DNA of 10,197 nucleotides, from the NCBI GenBank assembly GCA_900548765.1, contig URLU01000070.1, forward strand, positions 1 through 10,197, read 5' to 3'. Positions 1-6,089 of the stretch are shown piece by piece (position 1 is the stretch's first letter; every line of letters starts with the position of its first letter). The stretch comes from an uncultured Lachnobacterium sp. Lineage in GTDB: Bacteria; Bacillota; Clostridia; Lachnospirales; Lachnospiraceae. The notes under the pieces are model-generated. The model did not search any database, was not told the DNA's origin, and saw only the letters and a list, made by a program, of their open reading frames with translations. The position numbers were made by a program, and so were the translations under genes.

Positions 1-264
1 CTTTTCTATCAGACCCGGTATTCCACCAATTGTTGTGTCCTCATTTTTTTGTCCTATTCCAACCAGCTTTTCATTCCAGCCAAACATTTTTTGCAGACGT
101 ACTCTGCCCTTACTGTCAAAAACTGCTATGGTGCCATATTGTGATACTCCATCCGGAGTGTCACAGCTAATACTCATTCTCATACATGAATACGGCACCT
201 CAAAGGATGCCGTATATACTGTATCAGAATTTTTGTCCACACAAAATTCAAATACTTCTCTCAT
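1..264 (-). CDS. N-terminal part of an operon-terminal protein, possibly a CehA/McbA-type PHP metallohydrolase (cut by window edge)
   Basis: The reading frame starts with ATG at 264, directly after the TAA of the solute-binding protein gene (no gap, no overlap). It stays open for 88 codons to the window edge, so its 3' end is missing. An AGGA lies six bases before the ATG, inside the end of the upstream gene, which suggests translational coupling. The visible protein starts MREVFEFCVD and has no signal peptide. It contains a beta-rich stretch with FEVP (residues 21-24), VFDSKGR (48-54), FGWN (61-64) and IGGIPGLI (79-86). This spacing recalls, from memory, the N-terminal domain of CehA/McbA-family metallohydrolases (FEVP, then DP-G, then GW, then PGYxPGxI), which in Clostridia often sit beside Ugp-type importers. 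The metal-binding PHP motifs would lie outside the window, so the function is tentative. The frame itself is well supported by the coupled start and uninterrupted reading. Confidence 0.7.
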   Translation of the reverse strand, partial: MREVFEFCVDKNSDTVYTASFEVPYSCMRMSISCDTPDGVSQYGTIAVFDSKGRVRLQKMFGWNEKLVGIGQKNEDTTIGGIPGLIEK

Positions 265-1599
265 TTAATTTCCTAATGCCTCATCTAAAGCAGCCTGTGC
301 TGTCTGCTGTGCTTCATCTAATGCTTCCTGTGCTGAAATGCCATCAATCTCTACCTTGTCTGCTGCAATCTTAAGTGCATCCATAATTGCTCCGTTTGTT
401 GGGTCATATGGGTATACGGAACCGTGTGATGCCTGATTAAATGGTACAAGTGCCTGTGGATTTTCCTCTGTATAAGCCTTGTAGTCTGCGTCATCCAGCA
501 CCCCAAGATTCACTGGTACATATCCTGTAGACATAGACCACTTTGCCTGATTTTCAACATTAGTAAAATACTTCATAAAGTCATATGCCCCCTGCTGCTC
601 TTCCTCTGATGACTGTGACACTGCACTGAGTGTAAGGGCTACTGCCATAGGCTTTGACTCGGTTCCGTCCTTCCATGCAGGCTGCTCCATAGCTGCAACT
701 ACTGAGAAATCCAAATCAGCCTGGTCACCTGATGAGCCTGTATAACCACCTGCTGTATTTGCAAGTACATCATCAATTGTGTTGTACCAGTACTCCCAGC
801 CCTGTCCACCAGAATGAATAGCCATTGTCTCATCATCATGAATCCATGTACGGAATGCCTCCCATACCTCAACCCACTCCTTAGAGTTGATTGTTACAGT
901 CTTTCCATCCTCGCTGAATATGCTTCCTCCATTAGAAAATGCTGCATCAACCAGATTGTCAGCTCCCCACATAGGCTCCCAGCCATATGTAAAGTTTCCT
1001 CCAGCCTTGATTTTTGCGGCTGCATCAGCCAAATCCTGCCATGTCTTTATGCTGTCAGGGTCTACACCTGCCTCATCAAATGCCTGAATATTGTAATAAA
1101 GCACCTGTGTTGTACCATATGCCGGAATACCAAATATCTTGCCTGTTCCATCTTTGACCTGGTCAAAGAATGCCTGTACATAGTCATCCTCACTGAAATC
1201 GCTGTCTGCACTCATCATATCAGATAAATTAACTACCAAATCCTTATCAGACAAACTTCTGGCAGAGCCCTTATCAAGAAGTACTACATCCGGAGCAACG
1301 CCTCCTGCAATACCAGCCTGAAGCTTCTCATAGGTCTCACTGTAGTCTGCCTGTGTAACAGTCTTTACATAATATGTGTCCTGTGCTACATTGTACTCAT
1401 CTACTATATCCTGAACTACACCTACAGCAGTCTTTCCACCTGAATACCAGAATTCAATCTCTGTTTTTCCCTCTGCCTCAGAAGCAGCAGCCTGATTCTG
1501 TGTATCTGCTGTAGCTCCATTGCCGTTTGAACCACAGCCAGCAAAGGTTCCAACTACCATTGCACTTACTAATAATGTTGCGACTAATCTTTTTTTCAT
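265..1599 (-). CDS. ABC transporter solute-binding lipoprotein, Ugp/Mal class (444 aa)
   Basis: This is the extracytoplasmic binding protein of the importer formed with the two upstream permeases. The protein begins MKKRLVATLL and has a lipoprotein signal peptide with lipobox FAGC, so Cys22 would be lipidated and the protein anchored on the outer face of the membrane. A Ser/Gly/Ala/Gln linker (23-45) precedes IEFWYSGGK (48-56), the first strand of family-1 binding proteins. Further hallmarks are GIAGGVAPDVV (96-106), FGIPAYGTTQVLYYN (156-170) and STGYVPVN (357-364). The length is normal for the family. Similarity in style is closest to UgpB-like proteins, but the ligand cannot be read from sequence. 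The ATG at 1599 is chosen because AAGGA lies four bases upstream and the signal peptide starts there; the longer in-frame extension to 1752 would overlap the permease gene and give a basic N-terminus unlike a signal peptide. Confidence 0.93.
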   Translation of the reverse strand: MKKRLVATLLVSAMVVGTFAGCGSNGNGATADTQNQAAASEAEGKTEIEFWYSGGKTAVGVVQDIVDEYNVAQDTYYVKTVTQADYSETYEKLQAGIAGGVAPDVVLLDKGSARSLSDKDLVVNLSDMMSADSDFSEDDYVQAFFDQVKDGTGKIFGIPAYGTTQVLYYNIQAFDEAGVDPDSIKTWQDLADAAAKIKAGGNFTYGWEPMWGADNLVDAAFSNGGSIFSEDGKTVTINSKEWVEVWEAFRTWIHDDETMAIHSGGQGWEYWYNTIDDVLANTAGGYTGSSGDQADLDFSVVAAMEQPAWKDGTESKPMAVALTLSAVSQSSEEEQQGAYDFMKYFTNVENQAKWSMSTGYVPVNLGVLDDADYKAYTEENPQALVPFNQASHGSVYPYDPTNGAIMDALKIAADKVEIDGISAQEALDEAQQTAQAALDEALGN

Positions 1600-1634
1600 C
1601 TTTTCCTTTTTATCCTTTCTTTTTTTAGCTTTTT

Positions 1635-2483
1635 CTAGCCTTTCATTCCGGTGTCTCCACCGATTCCATTGATGAACCATTTCTGTGCAAAAGCAAACAG
1701 AACCAAAAGCGGCATGACAATCACTGCGCTGGCAGCCATTACAAGTGCCCATTCTGTTCCATATGCGCCACCCTCTATAAAGAAGCTTCGTAACCCCTGC
1801 GATACCATGTACTTGTCAGAATCGTTGGTAATCAGCGATGGCCACATATAGTTGTTATATGTAGATATGAAGCTCATCAATCCAAATGTTATAAATGATG
1901 ATTTTGTCATGGGAAATACGACATGACAAAGTATCTGAAAGTGAGATGCACCATCAATCTGGGCAGCCTCAACCATTCCGCTTGGCACCTGCATAAATGC
2001 CTGTCTCAGCAGGAATATGCCAAATATGCTTAAGGTGCTTGATATAATCAAGCCTGAATATGTATTTAACAAATGTCTGTGTGCCAGAATAATATAGCTT
2101 GGTATATATGTTGCAGCTACAGGCAGCATATATGTGCCCATGATAACCGCAAATAAAGCCCCCTGTCCCTTAAACTTCATATACACAATGGCGTATGCCA
2201 TCATGGCTCCTGTCGCAACCTGTATTGCCACAATCACCAGTGAAATCCACAGGCTGTTTCCTATGTATTTAAGTATTGGAGAGTCAAACAGTATGCTTGC
2301 AAAATTGCTCCACTGCATTGTCTCCGGGAAAAAATGGCTTGTATCCATAATTTCTGCTTTTGTTTTAAGTGCGCTCACTATCATCCAGAAAAAAGGGAAT
2401 GCGGTAAAAACTCCCGCCACAGTGAGCACTATCCATTTGATGACAGCATCTATCCTGTCTCTGATTGTTATTTTTTTAACCAT
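1635..2483 (-). CDS. ABC transporter inner-membrane permease, MalG/UgpE type (282 aa)
   Basis: This is the second permease of the importer. It has about six hydrophobic segments, starting at roughly residues 13-37, 76-100, 109-131, 143-163, 196-215 and 243-265. The cytoplasmic EAA loop, which docks onto the ATPase, reads EAAQIDGA (172-179) and is followed by the expected proline at 191. The N-terminus (FPFFWMIVSALKT) and length are typical of the MalG/UgpE half. The ATG at 2483 has AGGAGG five bases upstream. The upstream permease ends only nine bases before this start, and its TAG stop overlaps the AGGAGG, so the two are probably translated together. The gene ends with TAG at 1637-1635, 35 bases before the binding-protein start. 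No ATPase gene accompanies it in the window. Confidence 0.93.
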   Translation of the reverse strand: MVKKITIRDRIDAVIKWIVLTVAGVFTAFPFFWMIVSALKTKAEIMDTSHFFPETMQWSNFASILFDSPILKYIGNSLWISLVIVAIQVATGAMMAYAIVYMKFKGQGALFAVIMGTYMLPVAATYIPSYIILAHRHLLNTYSGLIISSTLSIFGIFLLRQAFMQVPSGMVEAAQIDGASHFQILCHVVFPMTKSSFITFGLMSFISTYNNYMWPSLITNDSDKYMVSQGLRSFFIEGGAYGTEWALVMAASAVIVMPLLVLFAFAQKWFINGIGGDTGMKG

Positions 2484-2495
2484 GATATCCTCCTA
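2484..2495 (-). promoter_or_regulatory. Stop codon and ribosome binding site overlap between the two permease genes
   Basis: On the minus strand the TAG stop of the upstream permease (2495-2493) shares its last two bases (AG) with the AGGAGG ribosome binding site of the downstream permease, and the ATG follows at 2483. A ribosome terminating on the first gene would be on top of the second gene's binding site. This arrangement favours coupled 1:1 synthesis of the two membrane partners. The overlap is read directly; the coupling is inferred. Confidence 0.75.
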
Positions 2496-3374
2496 ATAAT
2501 GTACCCATTTCTTTGAGCCCCAGAACTGAATCAGGGAAAGCAGCACAGTTATAATAATCATTATTACTGCAACAGATGTTGCCTGCCCCATCTTGTATTC
2601 CTCGAAGCCCAGCTGATAATACATATATAAGAGTGTTCTGGTGCTTCCACTTGGTCCACCCTGTGTGAGTATCTGAATCTGGTCGTATGCCTGCAATGAA
2701 TTAATCATTGTAATAATCATCAGGAAAAACGTGGTCGGTGATATACATGGGAGAGTCACCGCCTTAAACTGTCTCCACTTACCCGCTCCATCCAGGGCAC
2801 TTGCCTCATAAAGCTCATCTGGTACCTTTTCCAGCGCTGATAAGTAAAAAATCATGGCGTATCCCATGCTCTTCCACACTGTGACAATAATCACTGACAA
2901 CATGGCTGTCTGGGAGCTGCTAATCCATTTTAAGCCTGGCAGCCCAAACAGGGAGAGTACCATGTTTGCCAGTCCATCATTAGGCTGATAAATCCATGTC
3001 CACACAATAGATATAGCAACCGTTGGTGTAATCCATGGCGAAAACAGGATGAATTTGACAATACCACTTCCTATAAACGGCTTCTGTAAGAGAACTGCAA
3101 GTCCAAGTCCTATCACAATAGTTGGAACCAGCGTCCCGATTGTAAATACTAAAGTATTAAGCAGTGCTTCATAAAATCTCGAATCCTTAAATAAGGAAAT
3201 GTAATTTTTCAAAAACACGAAATGATATGTTGGTGTCATGTAATCCCAATCTGTAAAGCTAATCCAAATTGAGCGGCATATTGGATATATCCAGAATACA
3301 ATTAGTGGGATTAGTGCCGGAAGCACGAATAAACATGTACTTCCAAATCTTTTTAGTTTGTCTTTCTTTTTCAT
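2493..3374 (-). CDS. ABC transporter inner-membrane permease, MalF/UgpA type (293 aa)
   Basis: This is the first gene of the importer operon and encodes the MalF/UgpA-type permease half. The start is MKKKDKLKRF, followed by a first membrane segment (about 11-32) ending in the characteristic YPICRSIWISFTDWD (30-44). Further hydrophobic segments lie at about 71-96, 106-127, 157-178, 211-226 and 264-284. The EAA loop reads EASALDGAGKW (190-200) with the conserved proline at 209. DQIQILTQGGP (231-241) matches the periplasmic loop typical of this half. The length is normal for the short UgpA-type proteins. The ATG at 3374 is preferred over an in-frame ATG at 3395, because GGAGG sits five bases before it while the upstream ATG has no such site. 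A terminator for the preceding gene lies about 100 bases upstream, so the operon should have its own promoter in that gap. Confidence 0.93.
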   Translation of the reverse strand: MKKKDKLKRFGSTCLFVLPALIPLIVFWIYPICRSIWISFTDWDYMTPTYHFVFLKNYISLFKDSRFYEALLNTLVFTIGTLVPTIVIGLGLAVLLQKPFIGSGIVKFILFSPWITPTVAISIVWTWIYQPNDGLANMVLSLFGLPGLKWISSSQTAMLSVIIVTVWKSMGYAMIFYLSALEKVPDELYEASALDGAGKWRQFKAVTLPCISPTTFFLMIITMINSLQAYDQIQILTQGGPSGSTRTLLYMYYQLGFEEYKMGQATSVAVIMIIITVLLSLIQFWGSKKWVHY

Positions 3375-3379
3375 AATTT

Positions 3380-3384
3380 CCTCC
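3380..3384 (-). promoter_or_regulatory. Ribosome binding site that fixes the start of the first permease gene
   Basis: GGAGG on the minus strand lies five bases before the ATG at 3374. It would fall inside the coding region if the earlier in-frame ATG at 3395 were used, so it decides the start in favour of 3374. Confidence 0.8.
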
Positions 3385-3475
3385 GTAAACAACAATTGAT
3401 ACTTTACAGAAGTAATGTGAAATCCAACACCCAGATTTGATATAGTTTGTGTAAAATGGCAGTAAATGCAGAGAC
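3385..3475 (-). promoter_or_regulatory. Leader/promoter region of the importer operon (no clear consensus promoter)
   Basis: This AT-rich gap lies between the terminator of the S41 peptidase gene and the first permease gene, so it should hold the operon's promoter. Two weak pairs are visible on the minus strand: TTGGAT, 17 bases, AAGTAT, nearer the gene; and TTTACT, 16 bases, TATATC, further upstream. Neither is close to the sigma-A consensus. No convincing cre site or LacI-type palindrome was found. The region may need an activator, but that is inference. Confidence 0.3.
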
Positions 3476-3503
3476 AAAAAAGACAGGGAATTTAATCCCT
3501 GCC
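3476..3503 (-). terminator. Intrinsic terminator after the S41 peptidase gene
   Basis: On the minus strand GGCAGGGA and TCCCTGTC form an eight-pair stem (one G-U pair) around the six-base loop TTAAAT, followed at once by six T residues. It begins ten bases after the peptidase stop codon. The T tract lies only on the minus-strand exit side, so it acts in that direction and separates the peptidase from the importer operon. Confidence 0.88.
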
Positions 3504-3513
3504 TCGCTAAATT

Positions 3514-4791
3514 TTATATTAAGTTGTTGAGGATATACTCGACATCCACATCTCTCTCCAGATGCTCAGGCGTCCATGGCATGTACTCATCCACCGGCAC
3601 GCCCTCTGCCATCATATGTATGCCCTTGTCTATGTAGGTTAATCTGCTGGTCGGGTACATGAGGCGGAAATCACCATAATTTTCAAATGCCACATTTGAG
3701 TAATCCATAATTCCCATTGTAGGTCTTCCTACCACTGTAACCTTTGGAAATGCACCAAGCACAAGAACACAGTTATCACCAGACGAACCGCAGTCCTCAT
3801 CCGTGATTACGAATACCCTCTCCACCTTAGTATCTCCTGTATATGGCAAATCAATGCTGTCACCGCCATCGTCCTCTGATACTGTAATGAAGCCTTTTCC
3901 GCAATTCCTGTCAAGCTCTTCAATCATATTGTTTAGCATGGCTTTGCTTTCCTCTGGAATATCCTGACCGGCATACTCTTCAAGTGATTTTTTTCTGATT
4001 GCACAATTTCTCTTTGAGAAATTAATCTCCATTCCACATTCTGAAAATTTATTGCTCTTAAGCTTTACATCCTTACATGCCACCCCTTCTGGCAGACAGT
4101 ATCTGATAAGTGGAAAGAAGGCAGAGTCAGAGCCTCCTGAATTTCCTCTTACATCAACAATAAGGTATCTGGAATTATCCATCTTTTCCTTATTTTGATT
4201 ATACATCTTAACTATGGCTGGCTCATTGTCAAAGTCCGCCAGATATATGTAGGAAACCTCATTATTTATCTGTTTATAGTAATACTTCCTGTCATCCTCT
4301 GCATCCTTGTAATCACTAACGTCTATCTCATATGTGTATTCTTTTCCAGCTTTATCCAGACAGGTTAATAGCTTTGCGTATTTTAAGATATTTGTCCAGT
4401 GTGGTGTCTGCCGCTCCTCCGGCTGATTATGGAAAAACTCTGCGTTTGCATTATAAAATTCTTCAACGCTCATTCCATCTATTTTTATAATCTTGTCTCC
4501 GACATGCATGGACTCGTCCTCTCCGTACACATCGACTACATACAGAGTGTCTCCGTATCTCCTTACTTTAAAGTGGATTCCAAACATGCCCTTTTTTCTA
4601 AAAGACAGATGTCCTGTCAATCCAAAGCCTGACAAGTATGATGATACAAGACGCACAAAATCATTGTCGTCCATGTCCTCGCTGATTTGCTCTATGTAAG
4701 GGGTTGGGTCGGCTCCCTGTGTGTCCTTGCAGGAGGCTGAGTCCTCATGCATGATTTTTACTATGTCTTCAAAAATTTCACGTTTTTTCAT
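3514..4791 (-). CDS. S41-family (tail-specific/C-terminal processing type) peptidase, probably cytoplasmic (425 aa)
   Basis: The protein has an S41 peptidase layout. A helical N-terminal region (about 1-60) precedes a short PDZ-like segment with GDKIIKIDGMSVEEF (98-112). The S41 core follows, with LIVDVRGNSGG (210-220), a characteristic signature, and then CGSSGDN (334-340), where the nucleophilic serine is expected. VTVVGRPTMG (351-360) matches the family's following strand and loop. The C-terminal PWTPEHLERDVDVEYIL (405-421) resembles tails seen in Clostridial relatives. There is no signal peptide or membrane segment, which is unusual for C-terminal processing proteases and suggests an intracellular role or another export route. 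The ATG at 4791 has AGGAG five bases upstream. The gene is flanked by an unusual inverted-repeat promoter region upstream and a strong terminator downstream, so it can form a single-gene unit. The substrate is unknown. Confidence 0.87.
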   Translation of the reverse strand: MKKREIFEDIVKIMHEDSASCKDTQGADPTPYIEQISEDMDDNDFVRLVSSYLSGFGLTGHLSFRKKGMFGIHFKVRRYGDTLYVVDVYGEDESMHVGDKIIKIDGMSVEEFYNANAEFFHNQPEERQTPHWTNILKYAKLLTCLDKAGKEYTYEIDVSDYKDAEDDRKYYYKQINNEVSYIYLADFDNEPAIVKMYNQNKEKMDNSRYLIVDVRGNSGGSDSAFFPLIRYCLPEGVACKDVKLKSNKFSECGMEINFSKRNCAIRKKSLEEYAGQDIPEESKAMLNNMIEELDRNCGKGFITVSEDDGGDSIDLPYTGDTKVERVFVITDEDCGSSGDNCVLVLGAFPKVTVVGRPTMGIMDYSNVAFENYGDFRLMYPTSRLTYIDKGIHMMAEGVPVDEYMPWTPEHLERDVDVEYILNNLI

Positions 4792-4813
4792 AACTGCTCC
4801 TTTTTCACTTTCA

Positions 4814-4843
4814 ATTCTACTTTTTGCACCTTGTCAATTTCAA
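4814..4843 (-). promoter_or_regulatory. Predicted sigma-A promoter of the S41 peptidase gene
   Basis: On the minus strand TTGAAA (4843-4838) and TAGAAT (4819-4814) are separated by 18 bases; each matches five of six consensus positions. Transcription would start near 4807, giving a very short leader before the AGGAG at 4801-4797. A perfect TTGACA at 4837-4832 is also present, but it is only 12 bases from TAGAAT and has no good -10 at 16-18 bases. Confidence 0.5.
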
Positions 4844-4862
4844 AGTGCAAAAATTGCACTTT
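4821..4862 (-). repeat. Three alternating GTGCAA half-sites forming two mutually exclusive hairpins or a tandem operator
   Basis: Reading the minus strand there are three arms. Arm A (4862-4854) is AAAGTGCAA, arm B (4853-4841) is TTTTTGCACTTTG, and arm C (4833-4821) is CAAGGTGCAAAAA. A pairs perfectly with nine bases of B (4850-4842) around a three-base loop. B also pairs with C over 13 positions (one G-U) around a seven-base loop. The A-B and B-C pairings exclude each other. No T tract follows on the minus strand, so it is not an ordinary terminator. Arm B overlaps the predicted -35 of the peptidase promoter and arm C lies in its spacer, which fits a repressor operator. Arm A touches the stop codon of the lipoprotein gene. 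Confidence 0.7.
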
Positions 4863-5974
4863 TACCTCAAGACAAAATGAACACTCACAGGTTCATCCTC
4901 AACCTGCAGATTAATCCTGTATTCTCCCGGTTCGAGCGCTCCATACAGCCACTCCCAGTCAAAATCATGCTCTGTGCTTCCATCAACAGCAATTGTATAC
5001 GCAGCCGACTTGAATCCGTAATCCCCATCTATCACAGTGTCCGCTTCTGTCCATTCGTACTCGTCTTTCTTATCGATGGTAAACTCTTCTCCAAATGAGA
5101 GTTCATCTGTAATAGACATATCCATTCTTGTGAATACAAGCGTAGCACTTGTAGAGGTTATATTCTTTGCTGAGACCTCCAGCGAATACTTGTCGATAAA
5201 GGATTCGTCAGTGTACACATATATAGCTCCCGACTGCTCATTCTGGTCAAAAGCCAAAGAGTCCAATATCTCAAGAGCCGCATTCATTTCTTCCTGACTC
5301 CATCCATCAGTATCCACTGCAAGTGCCACAATTTTCTCATTGTCCCCAGAAAAAGTCACATATGACCAGTTTGTGCCGCCATCATAATAGCCTATCGCAG
5401 CATCCTCTCCTGCTATAGTCTCATTCTTTATCTCCAGTCCTGTTCCACAGACACCAAACATTGATGTATATCCAACTTCTATAAAGCCTGTTGTCTCACC
5501 TGCCGGATGAAACTGGATTCCGTAGCTTGCTGAAATCAGCCTGCCATCATCCACGCCACAGCTTGTATATGTCCAGTCTAGTGGTATCTCAAGGGAAATA
5601 CTTCCATAAGCGCCTTCTGCCTTGGCTGTCTCAGAGCTGACTATCTCTGTGGCTTTCGATGTTGATAAGATTTCTATGCTATCCGGCTTATTTATCTGAG
5701 CAGGGTAAGTCTCATCCACATTTCCATCAAAGGTTATCCTGACCATTTCGCCCACCAGATAAGTCTCCGGATTATCCACAGGGACAATTATCTCATCAGT
5801 CATTTTATACTCAGCTTCCACTACCTTTACAAGGATTGTGTCGTCATTCACTTCGTCAATCAGACCTACAAAGAATGTGTTTTTTCCAACAGTATTGCTC
5901 CCACATGCCACAATTATTATGCTTATTAACATTGCGAGTGTAAGAGTCAGACTATACTTCACCTTTTTTGCCAT
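4862..5974 (-). CDS. Cell-surface lipoprotein with a C-terminal Ig-like (Big_14-like) domain, function unknown (370 aa)
   Basis: The N-terminus MAKKVKYSLT, a hydrophobic stretch (about 9-22) and VAC at 22-24 mark a lipoprotein signal peptide with Cys24 as the lipidated residue. Residues about 34-105 form a small beta-rich domain with FFVGLIDEV (34-42) and repeated V/I strands, of the kind seen in DUF3221-like extracellular domains; this is a tentative match. The middle section (about 120-245) is a separate beta-rich region with LEIPLDWTY and ends with EILDSLAF. The C-terminal 100 residues end in FDWEWLYGALEPGEYRINLQV, which closely fits the Big_14 bacterial Ig-like pattern (W..LYG.L..G.YRI). 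The ATG at 5974 has GGGAGG five bases upstream. The protein probably stands outside the membrane. No catalytic motif was recognised, and the neighbouring peptidase does not by itself indicate a shared pathway. Confidence 0.85.
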   Translation of the reverse strand: MAKKVKYSLTLTLAMLISIIIVACGSNTVGKNTFFVGLIDEVNDDTILVKVVEAEYKMTDEIIVPVDNPETYLVGEMVRITFDGNVDETYPAQINKPDSIEILSTSKATEIVSSETAKAEGAYGSISLEIPLDWTYTSCGVDDGRLISASYGIQFHPAGETTGFIEVGYTSMFGVCGTGLEIKNETIAGEDAAIGYYDGGTNWSYVTFSGDNEKIVALAVDTDGWSQEEMNAALEILDSLAFDQNEQSGAIYVYTDESFIDKYSLEVSAKNITSTSATLVFTRMDMSITDELSFGEEFTIDKKDEYEWTEADTVIDGDYGFKSAAYTIAVDGSTEHDFDWEWLYGALEPGEYRINLQVEDEPVSVHFVLR

Positions 5975-6018
5975 ATTTTCCTCCCAATTTTATCCCATAC
6001 CTTATATCCTACATTTAC

Positions 6019-6047
6019 ATAGTAGCTTATATTTCGTGCGCTCGCAA
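6019..6047 (-). promoter_or_regulatory. Possible promoter of the lipoprotein gene
   Basis: On the minus strand TTGCGA (6047-6042) and TACTAT (6024-6019) are 17 bases apart. Each matches four of six sigma-A consensus bases. It lies between the terminator of the upstream chemoreceptor gene and the lipoprotein start, where a promoter is needed. The match is moderate only. Confidence 0.4.
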
Positions 6048-6052
6048 TATAG

Positions 6053-6085
6053 TAAAAAATGCTCCTGACATAAATCAGGAGCATT
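6053..6085 (-). terminator. Strong intrinsic terminator after the hydrogenase-like chemoreceptor gene
   Basis: On the minus strand a perfect 11-pair stem (AATGCTCCTGA with TCAGGAGCATT) surrounds the six-base loop TTTATG. The stem's 3' end runs into a stretch of T residues. It begins four bases after the TGA stop at 6090. The opposite strand has no T tract on its exit side, so it works in the minus direction. Confidence 0.92.
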
Positions 6086-6089
6086 ACTA

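Noticed and set aside
814..1227. 137-codon plus-strand open frame opposite the solute-binding protein
   Set aside because: No binding site, no recognisable domain, and it lies entirely within a well-supported gene on the other strand.
1600..1752. Upstream extension of the solute-binding protein frame into the permease gene
   Set aside because: The added 51 residues are basic and unlike a signal peptide, and the ATG at 1599 has a proper binding site and starts a textbook lipoprotein signal.
3259..3477. 72-codon minus-strand frame overlapping the start of the first permease gene
   Set aside because: It overlaps the permease coding region in another frame, starts near the terminator T tract and shows no domain or ribosome binding site.
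4832..4837. Perfect TTGACA as the -35 box of the S41 peptidase promoter
   Set aside because: The only good -10 box (TAGAAT) is 12 bases away, too close for sigma-A; no good -10 lies at 16-18 bases. TTGAAA with an 18-base spacer fits better.
4842..4862. The A-B hairpin as an intrinsic terminator of the lipoprotein gene
   Set aside because: The nine-pair stem is AT-rich and is followed by GAAATTGAC on the minus strand, with no U tract.
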